Shown here: in pieces, positions 62,208 to 64,000 of the stretch
Numbering within the stretch: the first letter of the stretch is position 1
Layout of the letters: each line of letters opens with the position of its first letter
DNA from: JANYLB01 sp963837715
GTDB taxonomy: Bacteria > Actinomycetota > Acidimicrobiia > IMCC26256 > JANYLB01
Assembly (NCBI GenBank): GCA_963837715.1
Contig: CAWIOF010000004.1
Location: 1,268,206 to 1,332,205 of the forward strand
Length of the DNA: 64,000 nucleotides
Direction of reading: 5' to 3'
Program-made: the position numbers and the translations under genes
The notes under the pieces: generated by a model
The model's database searches: none
Told to the model about the DNA's origin: nothing
What the model saw: the letters and a program-made list of their open reading frames with translations, nothing else

Positions 62208-63858
62208 CACACGCCGGTGCGGCACGACCAGCGCACCGGTACGTCGCAGGCTTCGGCGAACTCGAGGATGCTCGCGAACTGGTCGTCCCACCTGACCCGC
62301 AACCCGCTGCGCACGAACGACACCAGCGCTCCGGTGCCCTCCGCGCCGTCGGGCGCATGTGGTGCGTCGCGCGGCCTCCGACACGACGCCCGGCGTGATC
62401 GGGTCCTCGGCGCCGAAGTGCTCGATGTGCACGTCGACCGATCGGACGCCGAGCGCGCCGAGGCCGGCCTGCATCGAGTCGATGAACGCGGTCGGGCCGC
62501 ACAGGAAGAAGTCGCTCGTCACGGGTGCGCCCGCGGCCACGATCGCGTCGGCGGTGACGCGACCGGCTTCGTCGTAGTCGACGCCGGGAACGTCGTCAGG
62601 GCCCGGCGCGCTGTAGAAGACGAGCCGGTGTGCGTTCGGCAGCGAGCTGAGGAGTCGCTCGGCCTCGGCGGCGAAGACGTGCTCGTCGCGGTTGCGCGCG
62701 CCGTGAACCCACCAGACGTCGCCGGGCGTCCGCGCCGCGCCGAGCGCGTGCAGCATCGCGAGCACCGGCGTCACTCCGACGCCCGCGCTGACCGAGCGCG
62801 ATCGGTTGTGACGACGTTCGGCGATCGTCGAGGACGAACCGGCCGCGCGGGGCGGCGACATCGATCAAGTCGCCCACCTCGATCTCGTCGCGCACGACGT
62901 GACCAGCGGCGCCGCGAGGCTCGACCTTCACGCTGATGCGGTACCGCTCGCCCTCGGGTGGTCCGCTGAGCGAGTAGCTGCGCAGCAGCGACGTGCCGCT
63001 CCCCGTCGAGTGCAGCCGCACGGTCACGAATTGGCCGGGCACGGCACGCGCCAGCGGCGTCGCGTCGTCGGGCTCGAGCTCCAGGGACACGACGTCGACG
63101 GTCTCGGGCCGCTTCGCGACGACCCGAAGGGCGCGGAAGCCGGACCACGCGGGAGGTGGCGCCGGAGGGACGAGGCCGGCGTTCCCGCCGGCGAGCGCTC
63201 CCGATGCGCCGGCTTCGAGCAGAGCGCGCATCGAATCCTTCCATCCCGGGCTCAGCGCGGTGATGCGCAGGGCGCGACGCAGGTCGTCGGCCTCGGGCTG
63301 CGCGTCGACGTACAGCAGCGCGTTGAGCGGCCGCACCGTCATGTGCTCTGGACCGGCTGCGATCTTCGTGATCTCGTCGCCGGCGCGGACGGTCCCGTCC
63401 TCGAGGACGCGGAGGTAGAAGCCGGGTCGTCCGTGGGCGACGAGAGCGCGGGCATGCGGGGCTCGTCGAGACGGATGCCGAGCCGGTAGCAGGTCACCCG
63501 CGGTTGGGTGACCTCGAAGGATGCCGAGCCGATCCGATACCGGTCGCCGATGCACACTTCGTCGTCGCCGAGACCGTCGACGGTGAAGTTCTCGCCGAAC
63601 TGACCATGGATGAAGCCGTCGCGACGGAGGTGCTCGTCCCAGTAGCGGTAGGAGTCGAGTTGGTAGACGTACACCGCGCGTTGCTCGCCGCCGTGTCCCG
63701 CGAGGTCGCCCTGGCCGTCGCCGGCGAGGTTCGTGCGCCCGACGTGACAGGGACCGTCGACCGGCCTTCCAGATCCCGGTGCGGACGGTCCGGCCTCGCC
63801 ACTCGACGTCACGCGGCATGCCGACGTTGACCGAGACGAGGCTGCGGCCGGCGGTCAT
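62078..63858 (-). CDS. MOSC-ferredoxin reductase-ferredoxin fusion (several apparent frameshifts)
   Basis: A roughly 590-residue redox enzyme. The N-terminal MOSC domain has SVNVGMPRDVEWRGRTVRTGIWK, then FIHGQFGENFTVDGLGDDEVCIGDRY and VTQPRVTCYRLGIRLDEPR (Cys likely Mo ligand). The FAD/NAD part has SLLRSYSLSGPPEGERYRISVK, then VSAGVGVTPVLAMLHALG and FFLCGPTAFIDSMQAGL. The C-terminal 2Fe-2S domain has CRTGVCHTCETG and LLCCSRP. Four or so shifts (near 63755, 63440, 62805 and 62360) divide these domains, each in family order. MOSC-FAD-ferredoxin proteins reduce N-hydroxylated or similar substrates. ATG overlaps the upstream stop. Confidence 0.85.
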
Positions 63859-64000
63859 TCCTCGCCGGACTCTTCCGAGCGCAGGCGCTCACGCTCGTTC
63901 GTGACCTGCCAGCCGTCGAAGTCCCGCCAGGCCGCGGCCCGTCCGGCTTTCTCGGCCTCGCCCGTGGCGACGAGCAGGTCGCACTCCTCGTCGAACTCCG
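63855..64000 (-). CDS. hypothetical protein, C-terminal part only
   Basis: The right window edge cuts this gene. The last 47 residues read EFDEECDLLVATGEAEKAGRAAAWRDFDGWQVTNERERLRSEE and end at a TGA that overlaps the MOSC fusion ATG. Charged and soluble in appearance. No family assigned. Confidence 0.55.
   Translation of the reverse strand, partial: EFDEECDLLVATGEAEKAGRAAAWRDFDGWQVTNERERLRSEESGEE

Overview
GC-rich actinobacterial chromosome segment. Alternative GTG starts, 4-bp GTGA/ATGA gene overlaps, F420-type enzymes (two LLM-class oxidoreductases, one Ddn-type nitroreductase), an LPXTG surface protein, menaquinone biosynthesis and a standalone RibB together suggest Actinomycetota, possibly class Acidimicrobiia. 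The class is my inference; no rRNA or other marker fixes it. I see no prophage, insertion sequence or CRISPR array.

Layout. 1-6.5 kb: partial acyltransferase-like gene, VOC protein, pdxH, YihY-type membrane protein, dienelactone hydrolase, YhhN lysoplasmalogenase, ribB and a two-component system. 6.6-14.5 kb: a minus-strand thiamine-salvage operon headed by a TPP riboswitch (thiamine pyrophosphokinase, binding protein, fused permease, ATPase), followed by a phosphotransferase, a PYROXD2-like oxidoreductase and a VOC protein. 14.5-14.8 kb: three imperfect tandem repeats. 14.8-19.6 kb: M20 amidohydrolase, GCS2-type ligase, tyrosine phosphatase, LLM oxidoreductase and a lipoprotein beta-propeller. 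19.7-28 kb: aldehyde dehydrogenase, a PadR pair, and a MarR regulator with a fused four-domain ABC exporter. 28-32 kb: an LLM oxidoreductase, two double-hotdog proteins and a dehydrogenase behind a KstR-like operator. 32-34 kb: two secreted proteins, one with four C-X13-C repeats and a sortase signal. 35-47.5 kb: all eight classical menaquinone genes (menF, D, H, C, E, B, A, G) in four transcription units, with a double-domain MerR-like regulator and a cyclase/ATPase regulator. 47.5-52.4 kb: shikimate kinase, two CE1/PHB-depolymerase-like lipoproteins, Ddn, VOC, phosphotransferase, tRNA-Arg. 52.7-60.8 kb: LAL-type LuxR regulator with YceI, small proteins and alpha/beta hydrolases sharing a repeated upstream element. 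60.8-64 kb: LtrA and a MOSC-FAD-ferredoxin fusion.

Two features stand out. First, a near-identical palindromic promoter block lies before the double-MerR regulator (with menG-menF) and before menB-menA-menC, so this regulator probably controls menaquinone synthesis. Second, a three-box element lies before three plus-strand genes and, with altered spacing, before the YceI-LuxR operon.

Caveat: about 20 of the roughly 60 genes contain apparent single-base frameshifts, including housekeeping genes. I read most as sequence or assembly errors and annotate the reconstructed genes across them.
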